From Streptomyces lydicus (GTDB lineage Bacteria; Actinomycetota; Actinomycetes; Streptomycetales; Streptomycetaceae), in the NCBI RefSeq assembly GCF_001729485.1, contig NZ_CP017157.1, positions 1 through 64,000 on the forward strand: a stretch of 64,000 bases of DNA. The letters are read 5' to 3'. Within the stretch, counting starts at the first letter, position 1, and each line of letters begins with the position of its first letter. Both the position numbers and the translations under genes were made by a program. Shown here in pieces: positions 1-13,329 of the stretch. The notes below the pieces were generated by a model. That model was not told the origin of the DNA and made no database searches. It saw nothing but the letters and a program-made list of their open reading frames with translations.

Positions 1-114
1 TGTGGACAACAACTTGAATCCCCAGGCCCGCCCTGACTACCGTGGCTGAACTCCGATTCCTTCCCGCCCGTCCTGAGAATCACACATTCGTGGGACTGTG
101 AGAGAGCGTGCCCT
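1..114 (+). promoter_or_regulatory. dnaA upstream region with a DnaA box
   Basis: The window opens on TGTGGACAA (1-9), the reverse complement of the Streptomyces-type DnaA box TTGTCCACA, 106 bp before the dnaA start codon. This fits autoregulation of dnaA by its own product (known for many bacteria; inferred here). I see no clear -35/-10 pair, so the promoter itself is not placed. Confidence 0.6.
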
Positions 115-2037
115 GTGGCTGATGTACCCGCCGATCTTGCCGCAGTGTGGCCGCGCGTGCTCGACCATCTCCTGCGTGCGGATGCCGACGGCATCAAGCC
201 CAAGGACCAGGACTGGCTCAAGCGCACCCAGCCGCTGGCGCTGGTCGCCGACACCGCACTGCTCGCCGTCCCCAACGAATTCGCCAAGGGCGTGCTCGAG
301 GGCCGGCTGGCGCCGTTGATCGGGGAGGCCCTCAGCCATGAGTGCGGCCGCCCGATCCGGATCGCGATCACCGTCGACGACTCCTCCGAGGAGCCCGCGA
401 CGCCAGCGGCGCCCGCGCAGCAGCACCAGGCGCCGCAGCAGCACCAGACCTCACAACACCAGGCCCAGCAGCCCCCGCACCATCAGCAGTCGCATCAGTC
501 ACCGCAGCAACACGACGCGTACGACTACGACCCGCGGCGCGACTCCCGGCAGGGCTACGGGCACCAGGGCGACGACCTGCCCGGCGTCCGGCCGGCCTAC
601 CCCGACTACCAGCAGCCGCGGCACGAGCCCGGCTCCTGGCCGCAGCACCCCGGCACGATGAGCGGCGGCCCCGGCCCTCGCGAGGACTACGGCTGGCAAC
701 AGCAGCACCTGGGCGGCTTCCCCGACCGCGACGCCTCCGCGGACCAGTGGCGGGAGCCGTACGGCTCGCGGCCGCAGCACCAGCAGCCACAGGGCGACTA
801 CCGCGCCCAGGGTCCGGACCGCAGCGGGCCGCCGCAGCACTCCGACGGCGGCCGGCCGTACGACCAGCAGCGTCGCGATCTGGCCGAGCACCAGCCCGGC
901 GGGCACAACGGCCGCTCGGGCCCCAGCGCCGTCCTTCCCGCGCCGAGCGGTGCGCCCGGCCCGCTCGCCGCGCAGCCCGCGCCGGCGACCGGTCCCGGTG
1001 AGCCGACCGCGCGGCTGAACCCGAAGTACCTCTTCGACACCTTCGTCATCGGTGCCTCGAACCGCTTCGCGCACGCCGCCGCGGTCGCCGTCGCCGAGGC
1101 ACCCGCCAAGGCGTACAACCCGCTGTTCATCTACGGGGAGTCGGGCCTCGGCAAGACCCACCTGCTGCACGCGATCGGGCACTACGCGCGCAGCCTCTAC
1201 CCGGGGACCCGGGTGCGGTACGTGAGCTCGGAGGAGTTCACCAACGAGTTCATCAACTCCATCCGCGACGGCAAGGCGGACGCGTTCCGCAAGCGCTACC
1301 GCGACATGGACATCCTGCTGGTCGACGACATCCAGTTCCTGGCGAGCAAGGAGTCGACGCAGGAGGAGTTCTTCCACACCTTCAATACGCTGCACAACGC
1401 CAACAAGCAGATCGTGCTCTCCAGTGACCGGCCGCCCAAGCAGCTGGTCACCCTGGAGGACCGGCTGCGCAACCGCTTCGAGTGGGGCCTGATCACCGAC
1501 GTCCAGCCGCCCGAGCTGGAGACCCGGATCGCGATCCTCCGCAAGAAGGCCGTGCAGGAGCAGCTGAACGCGCCCCCGGAGGTGCTGGAGTTCATCGCGT
1601 CCCGGATCTCGCGGAACATCCGCGAGCTGGAGGGCGCGCTCATCCGGGTCACCGCGTTCGCCTCGCTCAACCGGCAGCCGGTGGACCTCGGGCTGACCGA
1701 GATCGTGCTGAAGGACCTGATCCCCGGCGGCGAGGACGCCGCACCGGAGATCACCGCCACCGCGATCATGGCGTCCACGGCCGACTACTTCGGGCTGACC
1801 ATCGACGATCTCTGCGGCTCGTCGCGCAGCCGGGTGCTGGTGACCGCCCGGCAGATCGCCATGTATCTGTGCCGCGAGCTGACCGATCTCTCGCTGCCGA
1901 AGATCGGCGCGCAGTTCGGCGGCCGGGACCACACGACCGTGATGCACGCGGACCGCAAGATCCGCGCGCTGATGGCCGAGCGGCGCTCGATCTACAACCA
2001 GGTCACCGAGCTGACCAACCGCATCAAGAACGGCTGA
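115..2037 (+). CDS. dnaA: Chromosomal replication initiator DnaA
   Basis: Cytoplasmic AAA+ initiator that binds DnaA boxes in oriC and opens the duplex. The 640-residue product has an N-terminal domain I (about 1-90), a very long Gln/Pro/His/Gly-rich linker (about 95-300), then the AAA+ core with Walker A GESGLGKT (341-348) and Walker B VDDIQF (from about 403), and the C-terminal DNA-binding domain IV with the signature [11 protein letters not shown] near 602. It is much longer than the roughly 450-residue enterobacterial protein because of the linker, which is typical of Streptomyces DnaA. The GTG start at 115 opens domain I directly ([12 protein letters not shown]). oriC and dnaN follow, the standard actinobacterial order. 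Confidence 0.98.
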   Translation: MADVPADLAAVWPRVLDHLLRADADGIKPKDQDWLKRTQPLALVADTALLAVPNEFAKGVLEGRLAPLIGEALSHECGRPIRIAITVDDSSEEPATPAAPAQQHQAPQQHQTSQHQAQQPPHHQQSHQSPQQHDAYDYDPRRDSRQGYGHQGDDLPGVRPAYPDYQQPRHEPGSWPQHPGTMSGGPGPREDYGWQQQHLGGFPDRDASADQWREPYGSRPQHQQPQGDYRAQGPDRSGPPQHSDGGRPYDQQRRDLAEHQPGGHNGRSGPSAVLPAPSGAPGPLAAQPAPATGPGEPTARLNPKYLFDTFVIGASNRFAHAAAVAVAEAPAKAYNPLFIYGESGLGKTHLLHAIGHYARSLYPGTRVRYVSSEEFTNEFINSIRDGKADAFRKRYRDMDILLVDDIQFLASKESTQEEFFHTFNTLHNANKQIVLSSDRPPKQLVTLEDRLRNRFEWGLITDVQPPELETRIAILRKKAVQEQLNAPPEVLEFIASRISRNIRELEGALIRVTAFASLNRQPVDLGLTEIVLKDLIPGGEDAAPEITATAIMASTADYFGLTIDDLCGSSRSRVLVTARQIAMYLCRELTDLSLPKIGAQFGGRDHTTVMHADRKIRALMAERRSIYNQVTELTNRIKNG

Positions 2038-2076
2038 GGGCCACCGAGGCCGGCAGCCAGCCGTCAGGCGCGCCCA

Positions 2077-2107
2077 GGGCGCTCCGGGACCCGTTCCCGG
2101 AGCGCCC
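2077..2107 (+). terminator. dnaA terminator hairpin
   Basis: A perfect 13-bp stem (GGGCGCTCCGGGA at 2077-2089 with its complement at 2095-2107) and a 5-nt loop starts 39 bp after the dnaA stop. It is followed by the T-rich stretch TTCTTGTT. Confidence 0.8.
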
Positions 2108-2159
2108 TTCTTGTTGCCGCGGCCTCCTGGGGAAGTGCGGGAGCGCAGTCAGGAAGAGC

Positions 2160-2870
2160 GGGGAGAGCGTTCCGTACGGCCCGCGAACGGGGCCTCTCAG
2201 AGCCCGCGAGCCGCCCGTAGCCCCCTGTCGGGTCCGTCCCGAGCCTGTGGAGCGCGCCGGCGGTGTTCGATTCCGGGCCTGGTCACGGCCTCTCTCCACA
2301 GATTGGGCAAGATTCTTCCGTCCACACCCTGGGGAGAGGAAAGTTATCCCTGTGGGATCCACAGGCTGGTGTACTGACGGGGCATCGGGGGAGGTCAGGT
2401 GGGTGTGGAATTGTGGCCAACCACTCTCCACAGCCTGTGGACAAAGTTTTCGTCCACAGGACGGTGGATGGCTTGTCCACCGTCCGCCCACAGGTGAGCC
2501 GCTGTTGTCCCCAGCGATCCCGGGCTTCTCCACACCGCTGTCCACTGTTCGGCAACGCAACACCCTCACTCACCGGGGCGAGTGAAAGCCGTCACATCAA
2601 GGTGCTGGGTTGGGCTGTGGGGAACGTGGGTAAAGCTGGGGATGGCACTGGGGAGAAGTACCCGTCCCCTGTGCATCGGGTGTGCAGAACTTTGGGCGGT
2701 CCACAGAACCGCTGGCTTATCCACGGCCGCCACCCACAGGGGCAGTGGACAAAAAATCCGCGCTGACCTGCGATGAAGCAGTTGTCCACGGTTTCCACAG
2801 GCCCTACTACTACGACCACGGATATCTACCGGGGAACTCGCTCGGAAACGGGGCCTGTGCACAACTTGGC
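2160..2870. other. oriC: Chromosomal replication origin oriC (DnaA-box array)
   Basis: This noncoding stretch of almost 1 kb between dnaA and dnaN is packed with DnaA-box-like 9-mers in both orientations. The clearest are TGTGGACAA 2436-2444, TTGTCCACC 2473-2481, TTCTCCACA 2526-2534, TTATCCACG 2717-2725, AGTGGACAA 2744-2752 and TTGTCCACG 2782-2790. Weaker ones include TTATCCCTG 2344-2352, CTCTCCACA 2423-2431 and TCGTCCACA 2450-2458. Streptomyces oriC is known to sit in the dnaA-dnaN spacer and to hold many boxes of preferred sequence TTGTCCACA. The boundaries given are approximate. A GTG-initiated reading frame runs from 2682 into dnaN but crosses this array and is not coding. Confidence 0.95.
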
Positions 2871-3014
2871 CGCCGAGCGTCCCTGACGGGTCGAGTCGAC
2901 TTGACCCCGAGCCGCACCGAGTGTCGGTGGCGTGCGTCAGACTGGTCTCCGGCAACCCAGCCGACGACGAAGGCCAGCAGGGCGAGAGCCAGCAACAGCA
3001 GGAGGCGGTTTCCG

Positions 3015-4145
3015 GTGAAGATCCGGGTGGAGCGCGATGTACTCGCGGAGGCAGTGGCCTGGGCGGCCAAGAGCCTCCCGGCCCGTCCGCCGGTGCCCGT
3101 CCTCGCGGGCCTGCTGCTGAAGGCCGAGGACGGCGCACTGAGCCTCTCCGGCTTCGACTACGAGGTCTCCGCGCGCGTCTCGGTGGACGCCGAGGTGGAG
3201 GAGGAGGGCACGGTCCTCGTCTCCGGCCGGCTGCTCGCCGACATCTGCCGCGCGCTCCCCAACCGCCCGGTGGAGATTTCCACCGACGGTGTACGCGTCA
3301 CCGTCGTCTGCGGCTCCTCGCGGTTCACCCTCCACACCCTTCCTGTGGAGGAATACCCGTCCCTGCCCACGATGCCCACCGCCACCGGCACCGTCCCCGG
3401 TGAGGTCTTCGCCGCGGCCGCCGCCCAGGTGGCCATCGCCGCCGGCCGTGACGACACCCTCCCGGTGCTCACCGGCGTACGGATCGAGATCGAGGGCGAC
3501 ACCGTCACCCTGGCCTCCACCGACCGCTACCGCTTCGCCGTGCGCGAGTTCCTGTGGAAGCCGGAGAGCCCCGACGCCTCCGCGGTCGCGCTGGTCCCCG
3601 CCAAGACGCTGCTGGACACCGCCAAGTCCCTGAGCAGCGGTGACACCGTCACCCTCGCGCTCTCCGGCTCCGGCCAGGGCGAGGGCCTGATCGGTTTCGA
3701 GGGCGCCGGCCGCCGGACGACGACGCGTCTGCTGGAGGGCGACCTCCCGAAGTACCGCACGCTCTTCCCGACCGAGTTCAACTCGGTCGCCGTGATCGAG
3801 ACCGCCCCGTTCGTCGAGGCCGTCAAGCGTGTGGCGCTGGTGGCTGAGCGGAACACCCCGGTCCGGCTGAGCTTCGAGCAGGGCGTGCTGATCCTGGAGG
3901 CCGGCTCCAGCGACGATGCACAGGCTGTGGAGAGGGTCGACGCCGACCTGGACGGCGACGACATCTCGATCGCCTTCAACCCCGGCTTCCTGCTGGAGGG
4001 CCTGTCGGCCATCGACTCCCCGGTGGCGCAGCTGTCCTTCACGACCTCCACCAAGCCGGCGCTGCTGAGCGGCCGCCCGGCCAAGGACGCCGAGGCCGAC
4101 GACGCGTACAAGTACCTGATCATGCCCGTGCGGCTGTCGGGCTGA
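3015..4145 (+). CDS. dnaN: DNA polymerase III sliding clamp (beta subunit)
   Basis: Ring-forming processivity clamp that tethers Pol III and repair polymerases to DNA. The 376-residue product is the normal length and covers the three repeated clamp domains, beginning MKIRVERDVLAEAVAW and ending in the conserved MPVRLSG C-terminus. I chose the GTG at 3015 because an AGGAGG ribosome-binding site lies at 3000-3005, and because the in-frame extension to 2682 would translate oriC. It lies directly downstream of oriC, with gnd 152 bp further on. Confidence 0.97.
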   Translation: MKIRVERDVLAEAVAWAAKSLPARPPVPVLAGLLLKAEDGALSLSGFDYEVSARVSVDAEVEEEGTVLVSGRLLADICRALPNRPVEISTDGVRVTVVCGSSRFTLHTLPVEEYPSLPTMPTATGTVPGEVFAAAAAQVAIAAGRDDTLPVLTGVRIEIEGDTVTLASTDRYRFAVREFLWKPESPDASAVALVPAKTLLDTAKSLSSGDTVTLALSGSGQGEGLIGFEGAGRRTTTRLLEGDLPKYRTLFPTEFNSVAVIETAPFVEAVKRVALVAERNTPVRLSFEQGVLILEAGSSDDAQAVERVDADLDGDDISIAFNPGFLLEGLSAIDSPVAQLSFTTSTKPALLSGRPAKDAEADDAYKYLIMPVRLSG

Positions 4146-4297
4146 CCGTGCCGAGCGGCCGGCTGCTCCTCGGGGTCCTTGCGGCGACTGGCTGAAGGGC
4201 CCCGATGAGCGGCTGAGCCCACAGCTGTGCACGGACCTGCGGGCGTAGGCTCGGACGCGGGTACAACAGCAACGACTACGTGCAAAGAGGGTCTCTG

Positions 4298-5176
4298 ATG
4301 GAGCTCGGCCTCGTCGGTCTCGGCAAGATGGGCGGCAACATGCGCGAGCGCATTCGCCGCGCCGGCCACACCGTCATCGGATACGACCGCAACCCGGACC
4401 TGGCGGATGTCAACAGCCTCCAGGAGCTTGTGGACAAGCTCAAGGGCCCGCGGGTGATCTGGGTGATGGTGCCGGCGGGCGCCGCCACCCAGGCCACGAT
4501 CGACGAGCTGGCCGGGCTGCTCTCGCCGGGCGACATCGTCGTCGACGGCGGCAACTCCCGCTGGACGGACGACGAGAAGCACGCCGTGGAACTGGGCATC
4601 AAGGGCGTCGGCTTCGTCGACTGCGGTGTCTCCGGTGGCGTCTGGGGCCTGGAGAACGGCTATGCGCTGATGTACGGCGGCCAGGCCGAGCACGTCGCCA
4701 AGGTGCAGCCGATCTTCGACGCCCTCAAGCCGGAGGGCGAGTTCGGCTCCGTGCACGCCGGCAAGGTCGGCGCCGGGCACTTCGCGAAGATGGTCCACAA
4801 CGGCATCGAGTACGCGATGATGCAGGCGTTCGCCGAGGGCTGGGAGCTGCTGGAGGCCGTCGACTCCGTCACGGACGTGCGTGAGGTCTTCCGCTCCTGG
4901 CAGGAGGGCACGGTCATCCGTTCCTGGCTGCTCGACCTCGCGGTCAACGCACTCGACGACGACGAGCACCTGGGCAAGCTGCGCGGCTACGCGGAGGACT
5001 CCGGCGAGGGCCGGTGGACGGTCGAGGCCGCCATCGACAACGCCGTGCCGCTGCCCGCGATCACGGCCTCGCTCTTCGCCCGCTTCGCCTCCCGCCAGGA
5101 GGACTCCCCGCAGATGAAGATGATCGCCGCGCTGCGCAACCAGTTCGGCGGGCACGCGGTCGAGACCAAGAAGTAA
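4298..5176 (+). CDS. gnd: 6-phosphogluconate dehydrogenase, decarboxylating (short form)
   Basis: Oxidises and decarboxylates 6-phosphogluconate to ribulose 5-phosphate in the pentose phosphate pathway. The 292-residue product has an N-terminal Rossmann fold (GxGxxG at Gly7, Gly9, Gly12), the GGNSRW substrate motif, the [11 protein letters not shown] segment and the [12 protein letters not shown] catalytic region. At about 290 residues it belongs to the short class, often NAD-preferring in the literature, rather than the roughly 470-residue class. The ATG at 4298 follows AAAGAGG at 4284-4290; a GTG at 4280 in frame is less likely. A metabolic gene wedged between dnaN and recF is normal for Streptomyces. 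A possible -10 (TAGGCT, 4246-4251) lies upstream. Confidence 0.93.
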   Translation: MELGLVGLGKMGGNMRERIRRAGHTVIGYDRNPDLADVNSLQELVDKLKGPRVIWVMVPAGAATQATIDELAGLLSPGDIVVDGGNSRWTDDEKHAVELGIKGVGFVDCGVSGGVWGLENGYALMYGGQAEHVAKVQPIFDALKPEGEFGSVHAGKVGAGHFAKMVHNGIEYAMMQAFAEGWELLEAVDSVTDVREVFRSWQEGTVIRSWLLDLAVNALDDDEHLGKLRGYAEDSGEGRWTVEAAIDNAVPLPAITASLFARFASRQEDSPQMKMIAALRNQFGGHAVETKK

Positions 5177-5231
5177 CAGCAGCAACAGCAGTACCAGCAA
5201 GGAAGCAGCCGGGGGAGGTCGGCGCACCGCC

Positions 5232-6365
5232 ATGCACGTATCGCACCTGTCACTCGCCGACTTCCGCTCGTACGCCCGGGTCGAGGTCCCGCTCGACCCG
5301 GGCGTCACGGCTTTCGTGGGCCCCAACGGGCAGGGCAAGACGAATCTGGTCGAGGCGGTGGGCTATCTGGCCACCCTCGGCAGCCACCGCGTCTCCTCGG
5401 ACGCGCCGCTGGTGCGGATGGGTGCCGAGCGGGCGGTCGTCCGGGCCGCGGTCGTCCAGGGCGAGCGGCAGCAGCTGATCGAGCTGGAGCTGAACCCCGG
5501 CAAGGCCAACCGCGCCCGTATCAACAGGTCCTCGCAGGTCAGACCGCGCGATGTGCTCGGGATAGTGCGGACGGTGCTGTTCGCGCCGGAGGACCTGGCG
5601 CTGGTCAAGGGCGACCCGGGCGAGCGCCGGCGGTTCCTGGACGAGCTGATCACCGCGCGCTCGCCGCGGATGGCCGGGGTGCGCTCGGACTACGACCGCG
5701 TCCTCAAGCAGCGCAACACCCTGCTGAAGACGGCGGCACTGGCGCGCCGGCACGGCGGCCGGCAGATGGACCTGTCCACCCTCGACGTCTGGGACCAGCA
5801 TCTGGCCCGCGCGGGCGCCGAGTTGCTGGCCCAGCGCCTCGATCTGATCGCCGCGCTGCAGCCGCTCGCGGACAAGGCGTACGAGCAGCTGGCGCCGGGC
5901 GGGGGACCGCTGGCGCTGGACTACCGGGGCTCGGCCGGCGAGGCGCCGGCCGCGTCGACCCGCGAGGAGCTCTACGCCGTCCTGTTGGCGGCGCTCGGTG
6001 AGGCGCGCAAACAGGAGATCGAACGCGGGGTCACGCTCGTCGGCCCGCACCGCGACGATCTGCTCCTCAAGCTGGGGCAGCTGCCGGCCAAGGGGTACGC
6101 CAGCCACGGTGAGTCCTGGTCGTACGCGCTGGCGCTGCGCCTGGCCTCGTACGACCTGCTGCGCGCCGAGGGGAACGAGCCGGTGCTCGTCCTGGACGAC
6201 GTCTTCGCCGAGCTGGACGCGCGCCGCCGGGAGCGGCTGGCGGAGCTGGTGGCACCGGGCGAGCAGGTGCTGGTGACCGCGGCGGTGGACGACGACGTGC
6301 CCGGTGTGCTGGTCGGGGCGCGCTATGCGGTAGCCGACGGCGCCGTGGAGAAGGTGACCTCGTGA
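5232..6365 (+). CDS. recF: DNA replication and repair protein RecF
   Basis: SMC-like ATPase that helps load RecA at single-strand gaps and restart forks. The 377-residue product carries Walker A GPNGQGKT at residues 30-37, the ABC-type signature region around [10 protein letters not shown] and the Walker B/D-loop [11 protein letters not shown] near the C-terminus. The ATG start opens the canonical [14 protein letters not shown]. The stop overlaps the next start by 4 nt (GTGA), so the DUF721 gene is probably translationally coupled. Confidence 0.97.
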   Translation: MHVSHLSLADFRSYARVEVPLDPGVTAFVGPNGQGKTNLVEAVGYLATLGSHRVSSDAPLVRMGAERAVVRAAVVQGERQQLIELELNPGKANRARINRSSQVRPRDVLGIVRTVLFAPEDLALVKGDPGERRRFLDELITARSPRMAGVRSDYDRVLKQRNTLLKTAALARRHGGRQMDLSTLDVWDQHLARAGAELLAQRLDLIAALQPLADKAYEQLAPGGGPLALDYRGSAGEAPAASTREELYAVLLAALGEARKQEIERGVTLVGPHRDDLLLKLGQLPAKGYASHGESWSYALALRLASYDLLRAEGNEPVLVLDDVFAELDARRRERLAELVAPGEQVLVTAAVDDDVPGVLVGARYAVADGAVEKVTS

Positions 6366-6895
6366 GCGAGGAGCAGTCCGACCGGCCCAGGACCCCGGAG
6401 CTGTCCGGCGTGGACCTGGCCCGGCAGGCGCTGGTGGCCGCCAAGGAGCAGGCGCGTGCGCGGGGCGCGGCCGCCCAGCAGAAGAAGCAGGCCCGGCGCG
6501 GGGGCCTGCGCTCCGGCGCGCGGGCGGACGGTCGCGATCCGCTGCCGCTCGGTGCCGCGATCAACCGGCTGATCACCGAGCGCGGCTGGGAGACCCCGGC
6601 CGCGGTCGGCGGGGTGATGGGGCGCTGGCCGCAGTTGGTCGGGCCCGAGGTGGCGCAGCACTGCGAGCCGCAGCGGTACGACGAGGACGCCCGGGTGCTG
6701 ACGGTGCAGTGCGATTCGACGGCGTGGGCGACCCAGCTGCGGCTGCTGGCCCCGACGCTGGTGGCCCGCCTCAACGAGGACCTCGGCCACGGCACCGTGA
6801 AGCTGATCAAGGTGCTGGGTCCGGGAGGTCCCGCACGCAGATACGGGGCGCTGCGGGCGCCCGGCAGCAAGGGCCCCGGCGACACCTACGGGTAG
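6362..6895 (+). CDS. DUF721 (DciA-like) protein
   Basis: The 177-residue product has a charged, Ala/Gln/Lys-rich N-terminal half (about 20-60) and a DUF721 domain (about 70-160: [61 protein letters not shown]). DUF721 proteins of actinobacteria are related to DciA, the replicative-helicase operator of bacteria that lack DnaC/DnaI, and a place in the dnaA-recF-gyrB block fits a replication role. Function here is inferred. It starts at a GTG overlapping the recF stop and ends 320 bp before gyrB. Confidence 0.85.
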   Translation: MSEEQSDRPRTPELSGVDLARQALVAAKEQARARGAAAQQKKQARRGGLRSGARADGRDPLPLGAAINRLITERGWETPAAVGGVMGRWPQLVGPEVAQHCEPQRYDEDARVLTVQCDSTAWATQLRLLAPTLVARLNEDLGHGTVKLIKVLGPGGPARRYGALRAPGSKGPGDTYG

Positions 6896-9249
<2,354 letters not shown>

Positions 9250-9299
9250 GCCCTGTCGGCCCGATCAACAGCCGCAGCTCGAAAGGACTTTGAACCACC

Positions 9300-11900
<2,601 letters not shown>

Positions 11901-11915
11901 CACAAGGAGCAGGTC

Positions 11916-12611
11916 GTGAGTGGAGCCACGGGCGCTACAGCGGGTGGACGAGGAGCAGCGAAGGACTCCTCGTCCGGGCCCGCTACCGTGACGGAAGACA
12001 GCGCCCGTGGCTCTGCCGTTTCCGACAACGGCCCCCGGGACGAGGGCTCGCCGCACCAGGGGGGAACCGTGACAGACACCCGTCAGCCGCAGCCGCAGCC
12101 TGAGCCTCAGGGCCAGCCCCGGCAGACGCAGGACGGCCGCCAGCAGCCGTACCAGCCGCCTCAGGCGTATCCCAGCGGTGCCGGGCGGGGAGAGGGGCCG
12201 GCGGCCCGCCTGCCGCGTACGGACGCCCGTACGGTCCCGCGGACGCGCAAGGCCCGGCTGCGGGTGGCCCGGGCCGATCCGTGGTCGGTGATGAAGGTCA
12301 GCTTCCTGCTCTCCATCGCGCTCGGCATCTGCACGGTCGTGGCCGCCGCGGTGCTGTGGATGGTCATGAACGCGATGGGCGTCTTCTCCACGGTCGGCGG
12401 GACGATCAGCGAGGCGACCGCCAACGGCGACGGCGGCGGCTTCGACCTGCAGGGCTTCCTGTCGCTGCCGCGGGTGCTGCTGTTCACGTCGATCATCGCG
12501 GTGATCGACGTGGTCCTGGCGACCGCGCTGGCCACCCTCGGCGCCTTCATCTACAACCTGTCGGCGGGGCTCGTCGGGGGCGTGGAGCTCACTCTCGCCG
12601 AGGACGAGTGA
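11916..12611 (+). CDS. DUF3566 membrane protein
   Basis: The 231-residue product has a long disordered Gln/Pro/Gly-rich N-terminus (1-100), a basic stretch (TRKARLRVARADPWSVMKVS), then two hydrophobic segments (about 128-155 and 185-215) and an acidic tail (TLAEDE). This is the DUF3566 pattern, found next to gyrA in actinobacteria. The function is not established; mycobacterial relatives have been linked to the cell envelope. GTG start with AAGGAG at 11904-11909, 15 bp after gyrA, so probably in the gyrBA operon. Confidence 0.85.
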   Translation: MSGATGATAGGRGAAKDSSSGPATVTEDSARGSAVSDNGPRDEGSPHQGGTVTDTRQPQPQPEPQGQPRQTQDGRQQPYQPPQAYPSGAGRGEGPAARLPRTDARTVPRTRKARLRVARADPWSVMKVSFLLSIALGICTVVAAAVLWMVMNAMGVFSTVGGTISEATANGDGGGFDLQGFLSLPRVLLFTSIIAVIDVVLATALATLGAFIYNLSAGLVGGVELTLAEDE

Positions 12612-12653
12612 GGCCCTGACGGAAGGGCGTTCCCGGGCCCCGGGGAACCGATT

Positions 12654-12682
12654 TTGGGAACGCCTCTGAAGTGCGCTAATCT
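12654..12682 (+). promoter_or_regulatory. tRNA-Ile promoter
   Basis: TTGGGA (12654-12659) and TAATCT (12677-12682) are separated by exactly 17 bp, with the -10 ending 17 bp before the mature tRNA. This is a good vegetative sigma-factor promoter. Confidence 0.7.
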
Positions 12683-12699
12683 TTCGGTGCAGCGAACGC

Positions 12700-12773
12700 G
12701 CGGCTATAGCTCAGACGGTTAGAGCGCTTCCCTGATAAGGAAGAGGCCCCAGGTTCAAGTCCTGGTAGCCGCA
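12700..12773 (+). tRNA. tRNA-Ile(GAT)
   Basis: A full cloverleaf is visible: acceptor GCGGCTA/TAGCCGC with discriminator A, D stem GCTC/GAGC, anticodon stem CTTCC/GGAAG with loop CTGATAA (anticodon GAT at 12734-12736), and T stem CCAGG/CCTGG with loop TTCAAGT. CCA is not encoded. In many bacteria this tRNA lies in the rRNA spacer; here it stands alone after the gyr operon. Confidence 0.97.
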
Positions 12774-12780
12774 CTGCACA

Positions 12781-12816
12781 ATCGGCCCGGCCGGGGAACT
12801 CCCCGGCCGGGCCGAT
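12781..12816 (+). terminator. tRNA-Ile terminator
   Basis: A perfect 16-bp inverted repeat (12781-12796 and 12801-12816) with loop AACT directly follows the tRNA. It has no long U tract, as is usual in Streptomyces. Confidence 0.8.
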
Positions 12817-12888
12817 TCGTTGTACGGAGGCGGAAGTTGGTCCGCGTCGGACGCTGCGGATGAGGCGTTGCCGACCGCGGGCTAGGTA

Positions 12889-12917
12889 ACCGATCGATAT
12901 CGACCGGTGTGTATCAT
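12889..12917 (+). promoter_or_regulatory. Near-palindrome and promoter of the DLW-39 gene
   Basis: A 20-bp near-palindrome (12889-12908: ACCG, one mismatch, core TCGATATCGA, then CGGT) covers the expected -35 position of a promoter whose -10 reads TATCAT (12912-12917). The start codon is at 12963. The geometry suggests an operator, but no regulator is identifiable from this window. Confidence 0.45.
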
Positions 12918-12962
12918 CGGCCGACATAGGTCCCCTACGTCAACGAAAGACGAGGTCGCGCG

Positions 12963-13097
12963 GTGAAGAAGCTTCTCCTGGTCGCACTGGCCGCCATCGG
13001 CGGGCTCCTCGTGTACCGCCAGATCCAGGCGGATCGCGCCGAGCAGGATCTGTGGACGGAGGCGACCGACTCCGTGCCCGCAGGTTCGGGTGTCTGA
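12963..13097 (+). CDS. DLW-39 family micro-protein
   Basis: A 44-residue protein (MKKLLLVALAAIGGLLVYRQ, then QADRAEQDLWTEATDSVPAGSGV). One hydrophobic helix at about 3-18 is followed by an acidic tail with the D-L-W triplet that names the DLW-39 family, a tiny actinobacterial protein regularly found after gyrA and tRNA-Ile. It probably sits in the membrane as a single-pass protein; no function is established. GTG start with GAGG at 12952-12955. It is short enough to be missed by length-filtered gene calling. Confidence 0.85.
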   Translation: MKKLLLVALAAIGGLLVYRQIQADRAEQDLWTEATDSVPAGSGV

Positions 13098-13127
13098 GAC
13101 CCAAAAACGCACAGCAGGTTCGTACGG

Positions 13128-13158
13128 ACCCCGATTGCCCGAGGGCGGTCGGGGTTTC
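13128..13158 (+). terminator. DLW-39 gene terminator
   Basis: Stem ACCCCGA (13128-13134) with TCGGGGT (13149-13155) around a GC-rich loop that can itself pair (GCCC/GGGC). It is followed by TTTCGT and lies 30 bp after the DLW-39 stop. Confidence 0.65.
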
Positions 13159-13329
13159 GTATGTCCGGGGGCGGCGTGACGGTGGGGCCGGACGCCGGCC
13201 GGGGTGGCTGATTGTCGTTGCAGGACCGTGACGGCGACCCCTCTTGGGTTTGCTATAGCACATAAATAGCTTGCAGGAGCAAAGCTTCTGTCTGTGGCGT
13301 GACCAGCAGGACACACGGGGGATCAAGGC

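Noticed and set aside
2682..3014. In-frame 111-codon N-terminal extension of DnaN
   Set aside because: It translates the oriC DnaA-box array, and the clamp fold starts at the GTG at 3015 behind a good AGGAGG.
2024..3138. ORFs on either strand inside the dnaA-dnaN spacer
   Set aside because: They cross the terminator and DnaA boxes and have no ribosome-binding site or recognisable domain.
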